DNA of 64,000 bases from an uncultured Lachnospiraceae bacterium. Its GTDB lineage: Bacteria > Bacillota > Clostridia > Lachnospirales > Lachnospiraceae. The notes beneath the pieces are model-generated. The model worked only from the letters and a program-made list of their open reading frames with translations, was not told the origin of the DNA and ran no database searches. The translations under genes were made by a program, and so were the position numbers. Shown piece by piece: positions 54,288 through 63,885 of this stretch (the first letter of the stretch is position 1; each line of letters opens with the position of its first letter). The stretch covers positions 285,747-349,746 of the forward strand of contig CAJUSK010000034.1 in the NCBI GenBank assembly GCA_910589075.1, given 5' to 3'.

Positions 54288-56605
54288 TAGAAGATTTGCC
54301 CAAAGCTCTGATTGCCTGGTATGATTTTGGACCGGATACGAAAGTGCTTTTTATTTCCGGCGGCAGACCGGAATGTGATGTGCTGCCGGAAGCACTTGAA
54401 AAAAAGAATGTCCGATTGAAAAGAGCGGCCCTTTCTGCTTTGGATGGTCCGGAAACGGGATTGGATGGAGAACTTTTTGATTATATAGTGGGTGTTGGTA
54501 TTTTGGAGCGGAGCTCCGGACCGGAACAACTGTTGTCAACTTTAAAAAGGCTGTTAAATGATACGGGGAAATTGTTGATCGGTGCGGAGAACCGGCTTGC
54601 CATTCGTTATTTCTGTGGAGATAAGGATTTCTTTTCCGGCCACGTGCTGGATGGAATAGATAATTATGAGAAAATCGGAGAACACAGAATCCGGATGAAT
54701 GGTGGCAGGGCATATTCCAGGGCAGAATTGGAAAGGATGCTGGCGTGGGCCGGATTTTTAAAATACAAAATATACGCAGTCATGCCGGAACTGATACGGC
54801 CTCAAATTTTGCTGGCAGAGGGATATATGCCAAACGAGTCCATGGATGTACGAATATTTCCGCAGTATAAAAGTCCGGGCACAATTTTCCTGGAAGAAGA
54901 GCGTCTGTATAAAACACTTCTGGAAAATCGGATGTTTCATCCCATGGCCAATGGATTTATGATGGAATGTACGGTTGGTGGCACATTGTCGGACGCGGAT
55001 CAGATTACGGTACAGGGGGACCGCCGCCGCACGGAGGCTATGGCGACTCTTATAAAAAGCGGAGCATGGGTGGAGAAAAAGGCATTGTACCCGGAAGGCA
55101 GGCAGAAGATACAGGTTTTGCTGGATAATACAGAATATTTACGCAGGCATAAAGTGCCTGTGACAAAGGCCTGTGCGGAATTGGATACATATAAAATGCC
55201 CTATATAGACGGAACGATTGCAACAGAGTATTTCAGAGAACTGCTGAGACGGGATAAAGATGCTTTTATTGGCGAAATTGAAGTATTCAGACAGATGATC
55301 CTGGATTCTTCCGAGCATGTCCCTTATGAAGAAGTGAACTGGCAGCAGTTTGATCCGTGGTGGAAAAACCGGAAAAAAGATGATCCGGATATTGATTTGT
55401 GGAAACAGAGGGCTTTTGGCAGCGAGGAGGAACAAAGGGATATCGGTGTTATTTTAAAGCGGGGATATGTAGATCTGGTTTCCATTAACTGTTTCCATAC
55501 GGAGCAAGGATTTGTTTTCTTTGATCAGGAATTTTTCCTGGAAAATCTTCCGGCCAATGTGATCCTGATCCGTACTATTGATTTCATATACAGGGATCAT
55601 CCGGAACTGGATCTGGTATATGCGAAGGAAGAGCTGTTAAAACGTTTCCGGCTCTTCAGACATCAGGATATCTGGAGAGCAACAGGGAATAAGTTTTTGA
55701 CAGAACTGAGAAATGAAAAGGAACTTTCCGGGTACCACAGGCTGCACAGACGGGAATGGAAGACAGTCTTTGCCAACAGATTCCGGATGGATTACAGCCA
55801 GGAAGCATACGAGCGGCTGTTTACCAATATTTTCAAAGGAACGGGCGGCAAAAAGATTTATCTGTTCGGTTCCGGTAATTATGCCAGAGAATTTATAACA
55901 CAATTTGGCAGGTATTATGAGATTGCAGGTATTGTAGATAATCAGGAAAGCAGGTGGGGAGAGACATTGTTGGGGGTGAAAATATATAACCCAACTGTTC
56001 TGCAGGGAATAAAAGACCCATTGAAAGTCTTTGTTTGTATTAAATATTATGGAGATGTCCTTTCTCAGCTGGATGCCATGGATATTCAGGACATTTCTGT
56101 CTATGATCCGCGGGTTGATTATGAGAGACCGCTGAAAGTGCCTTGTCAGGAAGTGGGCAGGAAGCCTGGTAAATATCATATCGGGTATGTGGCGGGTGTG
56201 TTTGACTTGTTTCATATCGGACATTTGAATATCTTCAGGCGGGCAAAAGAGCAATGCGATTATCTGATTGTGGGAATTGTGTCGGATGAGCAGGTAATAA
56301 AAAGCAAGAAAACCCGCCCTTATATCCCTTTTGAAGAACGGCTGGCCATCGTACAGGCGTGCCGCTATGTGGACGAAGCGGTTATGATACCTCCCGACAG
56401 ACCTAATACGGAAGACGCTTTTTATATGTATCATTTTGATGCTCAGTTTTCAGGAAGCGATTATGCGGACAATCCGGACTGGCAGGCGAGGAAGATTTTT
56501 TTACGGCAGCACGGTTCGGATATGGTCTTTCTGCCCTATACGGAAACGACCAGTTCCACGGAAATCAAAGAACAGATCAGCCGCAGGATTTTCAAAGACG
56601 CATAA
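54269..56605 (+). CDS. Multidomain protein: methyltransferase-like, kinase-like, Rossmann-like module, TagD-type cytidylyltransferase
   Basis: A 778-residue four-part protein. Residues about 20-175 resemble a SAM-dependent methyltransferase (DYIVGVGILERSSGPEQLLS, RLLNDTGKLLIGAENRLAIR). About 190-500 contain KRGYVDLVSINCFH...FVFFDQEFF, which recalls the catalytic loop of kinase/APH-like folds, though this is tentative. The locus module is internal here, at about 527-615 (KIYLFGSGNYAREFITQF, GIVDNQESRWG). The last 145 residues are a cytidylyltransferase (GYVAGVFDLFHIGHLNIFRR with the HIGH motif, YIPFEERLAIV, TTSSTEIKEQI), like glycerol-3-phosphate or ethanolamine-phosphate cytidylyltransferases. 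It could both activate and modify a CDP-alcohol precursor. Confidence 0.78.
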   Translation: METDKIIEDLPKALIAWYDFGPDTKVLFISGGRPECDVLPEALEKKNVRLKRAALSALDGPETGLDGELFDYIVGVGILERSSGPEQLLSTLKRLLNDTGKLLIGAENRLAIRYFCGDKDFFSGHVLDGIDNYEKIGEHRIRMNGGRAYSRAELERMLAWAGFLKYKIYAVMPELIRPQILLAEGYMPNESMDVRIFPQYKSPGTIFLEEERLYKTLLENRMFHPMANGFMMECTVGGTLSDADQITVQGDRRRTEAMATLIKSGAWVEKKALYPEGRQKIQVLLDNTEYLRRHKVPVTKACAELDTYKMPYIDGTIATEYFRELLRRDKDAFIGEIEVFRQMILDSSEHVPYEEVNWQQFDPWWKNRKKDDPDIDLWKQRAFGSEEEQRDIGVILKRGYVDLVSINCFHTEQGFVFFDQEFFLENLPANVILIRTIDFIYRDHPELDLVYAKEELLKRFRLFRHQDIWRATGNKFLTELRNEKELSGYHRLHRREWKTVFANRFRMDYSQEAYERLFTNIFKGTGGKKIYLFGSGNYAREFITQFGRYYEIAGIVDNQESRWGETLLGVKIYNPTVLQGIKDPLKVFVCIKYYGDVLSQLDAMDIQDISVYDPRVDYERPLKVPCQEVGRKPGKYHIGYVAGVFDLFHIGHLNIFRRAKEQCDYLIVGIVSDEQVIKSKKTRPYIPFEERLAIVQACRYVDEAVMIPPDRPNTEDAFYMYHFDAQFSGSDYADNPDWQARKIFLRQHGSDMVFLPYTETTSSTEIKEQISRRIFKDA

Positions 56606-56642
56606 GGTGGTATGTAAATAAGGGCAAGGAAGGAGCGGGGCT

Positions 56643-57887
56643 ATGGAAGCGATTCCATCTATTTATGAAACAGTAAGTACACTTAGACCATGGCAGGGAA
56701 TGGGAGATTTGGCTGCTGCGGGATTTAAACGGCTTTTACTGGATTTTTCCATGTTTACGTCGGCGGAACTGATCCGGCAAAAGAAACACAGGCCGGAACT
56801 GGTTCGGGAGTTGTACCGGGAGTTTTTCAGTACGGCCAAGAAATTTAAAATGGAATTTCCCATCGCAAAACTGCCGTTTTTCAGCCATTTTTCCTGTATG
56901 GAAGACTTGCATCCTCTCATTTTGCAGCTCAGTCTGGATTGCCTTGCGGCCTGCGAAACAGCGGGGTGCGGGCAGATTATTGTACAGCCGCTGTTTGTCG
57001 GATTGGAGCATGACAGGGTATGGGAGGAAAACAGAAAGTATTATCTGGCGCTCAGTGAGGCGTGCAGGCTGGCTGATACAAAACTTCTGTTAACGAATCA
57101 ATATGCTGTCCATAACCGCCGTTTTAAACGCGGCGTCTGCTCGGATGGCAGGACGGCTGCCCAGTGGGTGGATGATTTAAACTGTCTTGCAGGTATGGAG
57201 CGGTTTGGATTCTGTATGGATACCGGATATTGCAACCTGTGCGCCCAGGATATGCAGGCGTTTATTCTGGGGCTGGGGGCGCGCCTGCAGGCTGTCATCT
57301 TGACAGAAAATGACGGGCAGCATGATATGCGGCGTCTTCCGTTTACAGGCGGCTGGGGACAAAGCCATGATACAGACTGGCTGGGGGTGATCCGGGGATT
57401 GCGGCAGTCAGGATTTGACGGCTGCCTGATTCTGGATATGGTGCATACCATACAGTCTTTTTCACCGCTGCTGCGTCCCCACATACTGTCCCTGTGCAAA
57501 GCAGTAGCCGACTATTTCCTCCTGCAGGCAAACCTGGAAAATACCCTGAAAAAATACAGATCCATCGCCCTGTTCGGCGCAGGCAATATGTGCCGCAACT
57601 ATATGAAATGTTATGGTGCTATATACCCGCCCCTGTTTACCTGTGACAACAATCAGGCTCTGTGGGGCACATCCTTCTGCGGCCTGGAGGTAAAAAGCCC
57701 GGAGGCGTTGAAAGACCTGCCGGATGACTGCGGCGTATTTATCTGCAATCTGTATTACCGTGAAATCGAAGCGCAGCTACGCGCAATGGGCGTGAAGCAT
57801 ATCGAATACTTCAATGATGAATATATGTCTTCCTATTATTTTGACAGATTTCACAGGGATGAGCCGGGACAGTTTGTTTCTCCATAA
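56643..57887 (+). CDS. TIM-barrel (xylose isomerase-like) protein with C-terminal Rossmann-like module; metal site degenerate
   Basis: A 414-residue protein ending the glycan locus. Residues 1-290 are homologous to the stand-alone 5346 protein (shared DTG..NL, FI.GLG.RL, END G..D, PFT, TDW.G, FDG), but the expected metal ligands differ: ENLYT is TNQYA, DTGHAN is DTGYCN, HMHDND is ILTEND and FETAP is LDMVH. The barrel may thus be non-catalytic or metal-independent. The module is at about 306-395 (SIALFGAGNMCRNYMKCY, TCDNNQALWG). ATG follows AAGGAGCGGGGCT. The role is unknown. Confidence 0.78.
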   Translation: MEAIPSIYETVSTLRPWQGMGDLAAAGFKRLLLDFSMFTSAELIRQKKHRPELVRELYREFFSTAKKFKMEFPIAKLPFFSHFSCMEDLHPLILQLSLDCLAACETAGCGQIIVQPLFVGLEHDRVWEENRKYYLALSEACRLADTKLLLTNQYAVHNRRFKRGVCSDGRTAAQWVDDLNCLAGMERFGFCMDTGYCNLCAQDMQAFILGLGARLQAVILTENDGQHDMRRLPFTGGWGQSHDTDWLGVIRGLRQSGFDGCLILDMVHTIQSFSPLLRPHILSLCKAVADYFLLQANLENTLKKYRSIALFGAGNMCRNYMKCYGAIYPPLFTCDNNQALWGTSFCGLEVKSPEALKDLPDDCGVFICNLYYREIEAQLRAMGVKHIEYFNDEYMSSYYFDRFHRDEPGQFVSP

Positions 57888-57923
57888 CTTTGCGTTATAA
57901 CAGATATTCTCCGTATGCATACA

Positions 57924-57952
57924 TTGACAGGAAAAATTTTTGTTGCTAGAAT
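57924..57952 (+). promoter_or_regulatory. Sigma-A promoter of ilvN-ilvC
   Basis: TTGACA at 57924-57929, a 17-base spacer and TAGAAT at 57947-57952. The leader to the ilvN start is only about 65 bases, too short for a T-box. Confidence 0.8.
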
Positions 57953-58023
57953 GGGTAAATGAGAGGTGGTCTGTTTCACAGCGGCCACAGACAGGCATAG
58001 AAAAGAAAAAGAGGAAGTGGATT

Positions 58024-58521
58024 ATGCATAAGAAAGTATTTCAGCTTCTGGTTGATAACACTTCAGGTGTTTTAAGCCGTATTTCAGGTCTTTTCTCAAG
58101 GCGGGGGTATAATATTGAGAGTATTACTGCCGGTGTGACCGCAGATCCCAGATTTACCCGGATTACCATAGTGGCAAGCGGCGACGATGAGATTCTGGAT
58201 CAGATTGAGAAACAGGTTGAGAAACTGGTGGATGTCCGGGACATCCGCGAACTGAAGCCGGCAAACAGCGTCTACAGGGAACTGGCGTTGATTAAAGTGG
58301 CGGCCACAGCAGCACAGAGAGAGGGCGTAATCAGCGTAACCGATATTTTCCGCGCTAAAATTATTGATGTATGCGCGGAGAGCCTTACCATTGAACTGAC
58401 AGGAGATCAGGCAAAGATAGAAGCGTTTTTAAGTCTTCTGGAAGGTTATGAGATTCTGGAGCTTGCCCGGACAGGAATTGCAGGCCTGGGGCGTGGTGTG
58501 GAAAATGTAGTGTATTTTTAG
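58024..58521 (+). CDS. ilvN: Acetolactate synthase small (regulatory) subunit
   Basis: The regulatory subunit that gives the large subunit valine sensitivity and full activity in branched-chain amino acid synthesis. The 165-residue product begins with an ACT domain (VFQLLVDNTSGVLSRISGLF, SRRGYNIESIT, TRITIVASG) and has the usual C-terminal region (AKIIDVCAESLTIELTGD). ATG 58024 follows GAGGAAGTGG; the frame is open to 57940, which overlaps the promoter, so it is rejected as the start. No large subunit gene is in the window. It is 54 bases before ilvC. Confidence 0.94.
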   Translation: MHKKVFQLLVDNTSGVLSRISGLFSRRGYNIESITAGVTADPRFTRITIVASGDDEILDQIEKQVEKLVDVRDIRELKPANSVYRELALIKVAATAAQREGVISVTDIFRAKIIDVCAESLTIELTGDQAKIEAFLSLLEGYEILELARTGIAGLGRGVENVVYF

Positions 58522-59592
<1,071 letters not shown>

Positions 59593-59620
59593 TCGTATAT
59601 AACAATGGCAGAATCGCAGA

Positions 59621-59675
59621 AAAGAACCGATAACGTCCAGGGACAAAGAAAATCCCTCCGGTGATCGGTTCTTTT
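59621..59675. terminator. Bidirectional terminator between ilvC and aroC
   Basis: An 11-bp stem, aaagaaccgat (59621-59631)/atcggttcttt (59664-59674), with an inner ggga/tccc pairing and a short TTTT on the + strand. It lies between convergent genes. Confidence 0.8.
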
Positions 59676-59726
59676 CACATATAGCAATCGAATATCTGAG
59701 AAAGCAGTGATTTTTGGACACATCTG

Positions 59727-60833
59727 TCACGGCCGGATATGATAAAAATCCAGAATACCGTCCATTCCCGCGTACATATTTTCAAACAACAGATCCACAA
59801 TGACCAGGGCGGCCATAGCCTCCACCACCACCACGGCTCTGGGAACAATCACGGGGTCATGGCGTCCCCTGATTTCCAGGGTGATGGGTTCTCCCTTTGC
59901 ATTGACGGTTTCCTGCTGCCGGAAAATGGAAGGGGTGGGTTTTATATAGGCGCGCAGCACAATGGGTGATCCGTCGCTCATGCCACCCAGGATCCCTCCT
60001 GCATGGTTGGTTTTTTTTGTAATTTTTCCGTTGGAAATGACAAATGCGTCATTATTTTCCGATCCTTTTGCCGCGGCGGCCTGAAAGCCGTCTCCGATTT
60101 CCACAGCTTTCACTGCGCCGATGGAGAAGAGTGCCTTGCCCAGACAGGCGTCCAGCTTATCGAATACGGTCTCTCCGATGCCTGCCGGCATGCCTTCAAT
60201 ACGGCATTCGATGATGCCGCCTGCGGAATCCTTTTCTTCCATACAGGTTTTCAGATAGGCTTCGGCCTTTGCGCTGGCGTCGTAGTCAGGCATGGCGGTG
60301 GGGGTATTGCGGATGGCTTCCATATGAAATTGTGTATCGTCCACACGGACGGGGCCAATGGCTTTTGTGTAAGCGCACAGGGTGATGCCCATTGTGCGCA
60401 GCAGTTTTGCGGCAATGGCACCGCCGGCCACCCGTCCCACCGTTTCCCTGCCGGAAGAGCGTCCGCCGCCCCGGTAATCCCGAAATCCATATTTCCGGTC
60501 AAAGGTATAATCGGCATGGCCAGGACGGTAACAGGACGCAATATCACTGTAATCTCTGGATTTCTGGGAGGTATTTTCCACCATCAGAGAGATGGGGGTG
60601 CCGGTGGTGACTCCCTCAAATACCCCGGAAAGGATCCGGACTCTGTCCGCTTCCTTCCGGGGTGTGGAAATACCGGTCTGTCCGGGTTTGCGCCTGTCCA
60701 TCCAGGGCTGGATATCCTCTTCTGATAGAGCCAGCCCTGCCGGACAGCCGTCAATGACTACGCCCAGCGCGGGCCCATGGGATTCGCCCCATGTTGTGAT
60801 TCTGAAACATTTTCCGAAGATTGAACCTGCCAT
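59727..60833 (-). CDS. aroC: Chorismate synthase
   Basis: The last common step of aromatic amino acid synthesis: removes phosphate from EPSP using reduced FMN. The 368-residue protein has the family signatures RITTWGESHGPALGVVIDG, YRPGHADYTFDRKYG, YRGGGRSSGRETVGRVAGGA and GRHDPVIVPRAVVV. ATG at 60831-60833 follows AGGGAGGAAATT; the open frame to 60911 is upstream of that site. Monocistronic, convergent with ilvC. Confidence 0.97.
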   Translation of the reverse strand: MAGSIFGKCFRITTWGESHGPALGVVIDGCPAGLALSEEDIQPWMDRRKPGQTGISTPRKEADRVRILSGVFEGVTTGTPISLMVENTSQKSRDYSDIASCYRPGHADYTFDRKYGFRDYRGGGRSSGRETVGRVAGGAIAAKLLRTMGITLCAYTKAIGPVRVDDTQFHMEAIRNTPTAMPDYDASAKAEAYLKTCMEEKDSAGGIIECRIEGMPAGIGETVFDKLDACLGKALFSIGAVKAVEIGDGFQAAAAKGSENNDAFVISNGKITKKTNHAGGILGGMSDGSPIVLRAYIKPTPSIFRQQETVNAKGEPITLEIRGRHDPVIVPRAVVVVEAMAALVIVDLLFENMYAGMDGILDFYHIRP

Positions 60834-61007
60834 AATTTCCTCCCTCTGTCCGTATACGTGGCACAGATATGATTCTTGCGAATAAAAAGTTTCCAAAGGT
60901 GCTTTTATCACAAAGCGTACTTTCGACGGTTGTCTTATCCGTATCAGTATATAAAATATTGCAGGGTTTCACAAGTGCCTGGCGGGAAATAAAATGTGAA
61001 AAAGGGA

Positions 61008-61037
61008 TTGAGTATTCTGTACGTTCTGTGTTAAGAT
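61008..61037 (+). promoter_or_regulatory. Probable promoter of the VanY-tgt operon
   Basis: TTGAGT at 61008-61013, an 18-base spacer and TAAGAT at 61032-61037, 37 bases before the start codon. Confidence 0.5.
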
Positions 61038-61073
61038 AGTCCAATATGAGAGTCGTAACAATGAGGAAACAGT

Positions 61074-62135
61074 ATGAAACATCCAACAAAAGAAAAGCCG
61101 GATCCGGGAACTGAAAAAAAGCATATGAAATGGGTTTTGCAGCCTTTTTTTATGGCAGCCCTTGTTTATAACAGACTGCTGGATGCTCTGGAAGCCAATG
61201 GGAAGCGGTATGCCAGCCTTTTTGCCATATTCCTTTTTTTTGTTCTCAGCAGCAGTTTTTCGTTTCCTGTTTTTGAGGATATGGAACCGACCGGCCTGGC
61301 AGGTGAGTCTGCGCCCCGGGACAGAACCGCTTTCATCGAGGAGAAAGAAGCGGCAGTGCAGGTTTCCGCACAGGAAACTTTGCCGGCGGCGGAGGCTGTA
61401 CTGGATGATGCCGATGTGATGGACGGTTATGAGGATATAGAACTGGAGCATATGGAAGATGTGGACAAATACACATCGGACGAAATTCTGGAGGAAAATG
61501 ACGGTGCGCCACAAGAGGCGGCTGCGCCGGAGCGGGTTTCCGCGGAAGATGTGGTGTTTGACAGGGATGACTGGCGTCTTCTGCTGATCAACAAACAGCA
61601 TCCGATTCCGGAAGATTATACCTTTGAACTGGGAACGATCAAAGGGTCCATGGAGTGTGACGTGCGGATTATTGATGATCTGCTGGCCATGCTGCAGGCG
61701 GCCAAAAGCGACGGCATCAATCTGGTCATCTGTTCTCCCTATCGTGACCTGAACCGGCAGAAGGTTCTGTTTGAACGAAAAGTCAAGGCATACATGGATA
61801 AGGGTATGAGCTATATCGATGCCTATAAGGTTTCTTCCCAGGCGGTGACTGTACCGGGCGCCAGTGAGCATCAGATCGGACTGGCGCTGGATATTGTGTG
61901 CAGTACCTATTATAATCTGAATGAAGGCTATGGAGAAACACAGGCCGGGCAATGGCTGGAGGCGCACAGTTATGAATATGGATTTACGCTGCGCTATCCG
62001 AAAGGGAAAGAATACATAACCGGTATTGAATATGAGCCGTGGCATTTCCGCTATGTGGGAAAAGAGGCGGCAGGTGTAATGAAAGAGAAAGGAATCTGTC
62101 TGGAAGAATTGATAGACAGTTTACAGCGTACATGA
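61074..62135 (+). CDS. VanY-like D-alanyl-D-alanine carboxypeptidase (M15), membrane-anchored
   Basis: A peptidoglycan-trimming zinc peptidase. The 353-residue protein has a basic cytosolic N terminus, one transmembrane segment at about 46-65, a long acidic linker (about 70-160) and an M15B domain: CSPYRDLNRQKVLFERKVKA, SEHQIGLALDIV with the zinc-binding His and Asp, and YEPWHFRYVG with the catalytic Glu and third zinc His. It is placed outside the membrane, tethered by the N-terminal helix. The stop overlaps the tgt start as ATGA. Confidence 0.9.
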   Translation: MKHPTKEKPDPGTEKKHMKWVLQPFFMAALVYNRLLDALEANGKRYASLFAIFLFFVLSSSFSFPVFEDMEPTGLAGESAPRDRTAFIEEKEAAVQVSAQETLPAAEAVLDDADVMDGYEDIELEHMEDVDKYTSDEILEENDGAPQEAAAPERVSAEDVVFDRDDWRLLLINKQHPIPEDYTFELGTIKGSMECDVRIIDDLLAMLQAAKSDGINLVICSPYRDLNRQKVLFERKVKAYMDKGMSYIDAYKVSSQAVTVPGASEHQIGLALDIVCSTYYNLNEGYGETQAGQWLEAHSYEYGFTLRYPKGKEYITGIEYEPWHFRYVGKEAAGVMKEKGICLEELIDSLQRT

Positions 62136-63274
62136 AACAGGCAAATTATCATCTCCTCAGGCAGGAAGGCCGTGCCAGACGAGGGGAACTGCATACGGTA
62201 CACGGTGTGATCCAGACGCCGGTATTTATGAATGTGGGGACAGTGGCGGCTATCAAAGGCGCTGTTTCCACGGAAGATCTGGAACAGATCGGGACCCAGG
62301 TGGAACTCTCCAATACGTATCATCTGCATGTGCGTCCGGGAGATACACTCATCCGGCAACTGGGCGGTCTGCACAAATTTATGTCATGGAACAGGCCCAT
62401 TCTGACCGATTCCGGCGGGTTTCAGGTGTTTTCACTGGCGGGGCTGCGCAGGATCAAAGAAGAAGGGGTGTATTTTAATTCTCATATTGACGGCCGAAAG
62501 ATTTTTATGGGGCCGGAGGAAAGTATGAGGATTCAGTCTAACCTGGCCTCTACCATAGCTATGGCTTTTGACGAGTGCCCTTCCAGCCGTGCTGACAGAG
62601 ACTATGTACAGGCATCTGTGGATCGGACGACCCGCTGGCTTGTGCGGTGTAAGGATGAAATGGCCCGGCTGAATGCTCTGGAAGATACCCTGAACAGAAA
62701 TCAGCTCCTCTTCGGCATTAATCAGGGCGCCGTATTTGCGGATATTCGAATTGAACATGCGCGGCGGATCGCAGAACTGGAACTGGACGGCTATGCCATT
62801 GGCGGACTGGCGGTGGGAGAGACTCATGAAGAGATGTATTTTATATTGGAAGAAACCGTTCCATATCTGCCCGTGGACAAGCCGGTTTATCTGATGGGTG
62901 TGGGGACACCTGCCAATATACTGGAGGGTGTGGAACGAGGGGTGGATTTCTTTGACTGTGTGTATCCGTCACGGAACGGACGGCACGGACATGTGTATAC
63001 AGACAGGGGAAAGCTCAATCTGTTTAACGCATGTTATGAAAAGGATGCCCGCCCCATTGAGGAAGGCTGTGAGTGCCCGGCCTGCAGACGATATTCCAGG
63101 GCCTATATCCGGCATTTGCTCAAGGCGAAGGAAATGCTGGGGATGCGTCTGTGCGTGCTGCATAATCTTTCTTTTTATAACAGGATGATGGCGGAAATCC
63201 GGGAAGCATTGGATGAAGGGCGCTTTGCCGCCTATAAAAAGGCAAAACTGGACGGTATGGAACAGGGCAGGTAG
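62132..63274 (+). CDS. tgt: tRNA-guanine (queuine) transglycosylase
   Basis: Exchanges guanine 34 of GUN-anticodon tRNAs for preQ1 in queuosine synthesis. The 380-residue TIM-barrel protein has the substrate pocket motif ILTDSGGFQVFSLAGLRR, ASTIAMAFDECPS, GGLAVGETHEEMY, the nucleophile region FFDCVYPSRNGRHG, and the zinc site CECPACRRYSRAYIRHL...H. ATG 62132 overlaps the preceding stop; the frame is open to 62039 inside the VanY gene. Confidence 0.97.
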   Translation: MKQANYHLLRQEGRARRGELHTVHGVIQTPVFMNVGTVAAIKGAVSTEDLEQIGTQVELSNTYHLHVRPGDTLIRQLGGLHKFMSWNRPILTDSGGFQVFSLAGLRRIKEEGVYFNSHIDGRKIFMGPEESMRIQSNLASTIAMAFDECPSSRADRDYVQASVDRTTRWLVRCKDEMARLNALEDTLNRNQLLFGINQGAVFADIRIEHARRIAELELDGYAIGGLAVGETHEEMYFILEETVPYLPVDKPVYLMGVGTPANILEGVERGVDFFDCVYPSRNGRHGHVYTDRGKLNLFNACYEKDARPIEEGCECPACRRYSRAYIRHLLKAKEMLGMRLCVLHNLSFYNRMMAEIREALDEGRFAAYKKAKLDGMEQGR

Positions 63275-63293
63275 GTTGTTTTTCAGAAAAGAC

Positions 63294-63322
63294 TTGCCTA
63301 ATTGTCCGTTTTTGGGTATGAT
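63294..63322 (+). promoter_or_regulatory. Promoter of yajC
   Basis: TTGCCT at 63294-63299, a 17-base spacer and TATGAT at 63317-63322, followed by AGGAGGAAAAGG before the start. Confidence 0.65.
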
Positions 63323-63358
63323 ATTCGTTAGATTGTAATTGATTCAGGAGGAAAAGGA

Positions 63359-63667
63359 ATGGGAATATTATTAACGGCGCCTGGCGCTGAAGGCCAGGGA
63401 ATGGTTTTGGTAGTATATATTATCGTGATTGCGGCATTTTGCTATTTTATGATGATCCGCCCCCAGAAGAAAGAGCAGAAGCGTGTGGGTGCGATGCTGT
63501 CCACGTTGGAAATCGGTGACAGTATCCTGACAACCAGCGGTTTCTATGGCATTATTATTGATATTACAGACGATACGGTCATCGTAGAGTTCGGTAATAA
63601 TAAGAACTGCCGCATTCCCATGCAGAAAACAGCAATCGCGCAGGTTGAAAAGGCATTTGAAAAATAG
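63359..63667 (+). CDS. yajC: Preprotein translocase subunit YajC
   Basis: A small accessory subunit of the Sec translocon, in the cytoplasmic membrane. The 102-residue protein has a short N-terminal segment, one transmembrane helix at about 15-33 and the YajC signature MMIRPQKKEQKR, then LEIGDSILTTSGFYGII and the beta-rich cytosolic part. ATG 63359 follows CAGGAGGAAAAGG. tgt-yajC is a common bacterial gene order. Confidence 0.96.
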   Translation: MGILLTAPGAEGQGMVLVVYIIVIAAFCYFMMIRPQKKEQKRVGAMLSTLEIGDSILTTSGFYGIIIDITDDTVIVEFGNNKNCRIPMQKTAIAQVEKAFEK

Positions 63668-63700
63668 CGGACAGGGCGTACCGACGGCTGACCGGAAAAG

Positions 63701-63733
63701 AGCTTTGGATAGATATGGGTCCGGAGCTTTTTT
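63701..63733 (+). terminator. Rho-independent terminator after yajC
   Basis: The stem agctttggat (63701-63710)/gtccggagct (63719-63728) includes G:U pairs and is followed by a T run. Confidence 0.65.
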
Positions 63734-63734
63734 A

Positions 63735-63885
63735 TTTCACAGGAAAGTGTGCGAAGCGCACTTTTGTTCTTTCATAGGAAAGTGCGTCCTATGAAACAAA
63801 AGGGATGCGCAGCTTCGCGCGCGGAACAAAAGCTGCGCTTTCCGGAAAGTTTGGACGCGAGAGTGTGCGAAGCGCACTTTTGTTA
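63735..63885. repeat. Dispersed palindromic repeat, family 1, copy B
   Basis: Contains two gtgtgcgaagcgcac-ttttgtt units (63748-63767 and about 63863-63884) around a central gatgcgcagcttcgcgcgcg...tttggacgcgaga core that closely matches copy A at 6385-6495. Frames through it on either strand are not genes. Confidence 0.75.

Noticed and set aside
57888-58023. T-box or attenuator leader upstream of ilvN
   Set aside because: The promoter leaves only about 65 bases of leader, with no stem I, T-box sequence or terminator hairpin.
60969-62045. 358-codon open frame on the minus strand
   Set aside because: Antisense to the VanY-like gene, which has signature motifs, a membrane segment and a promoter.
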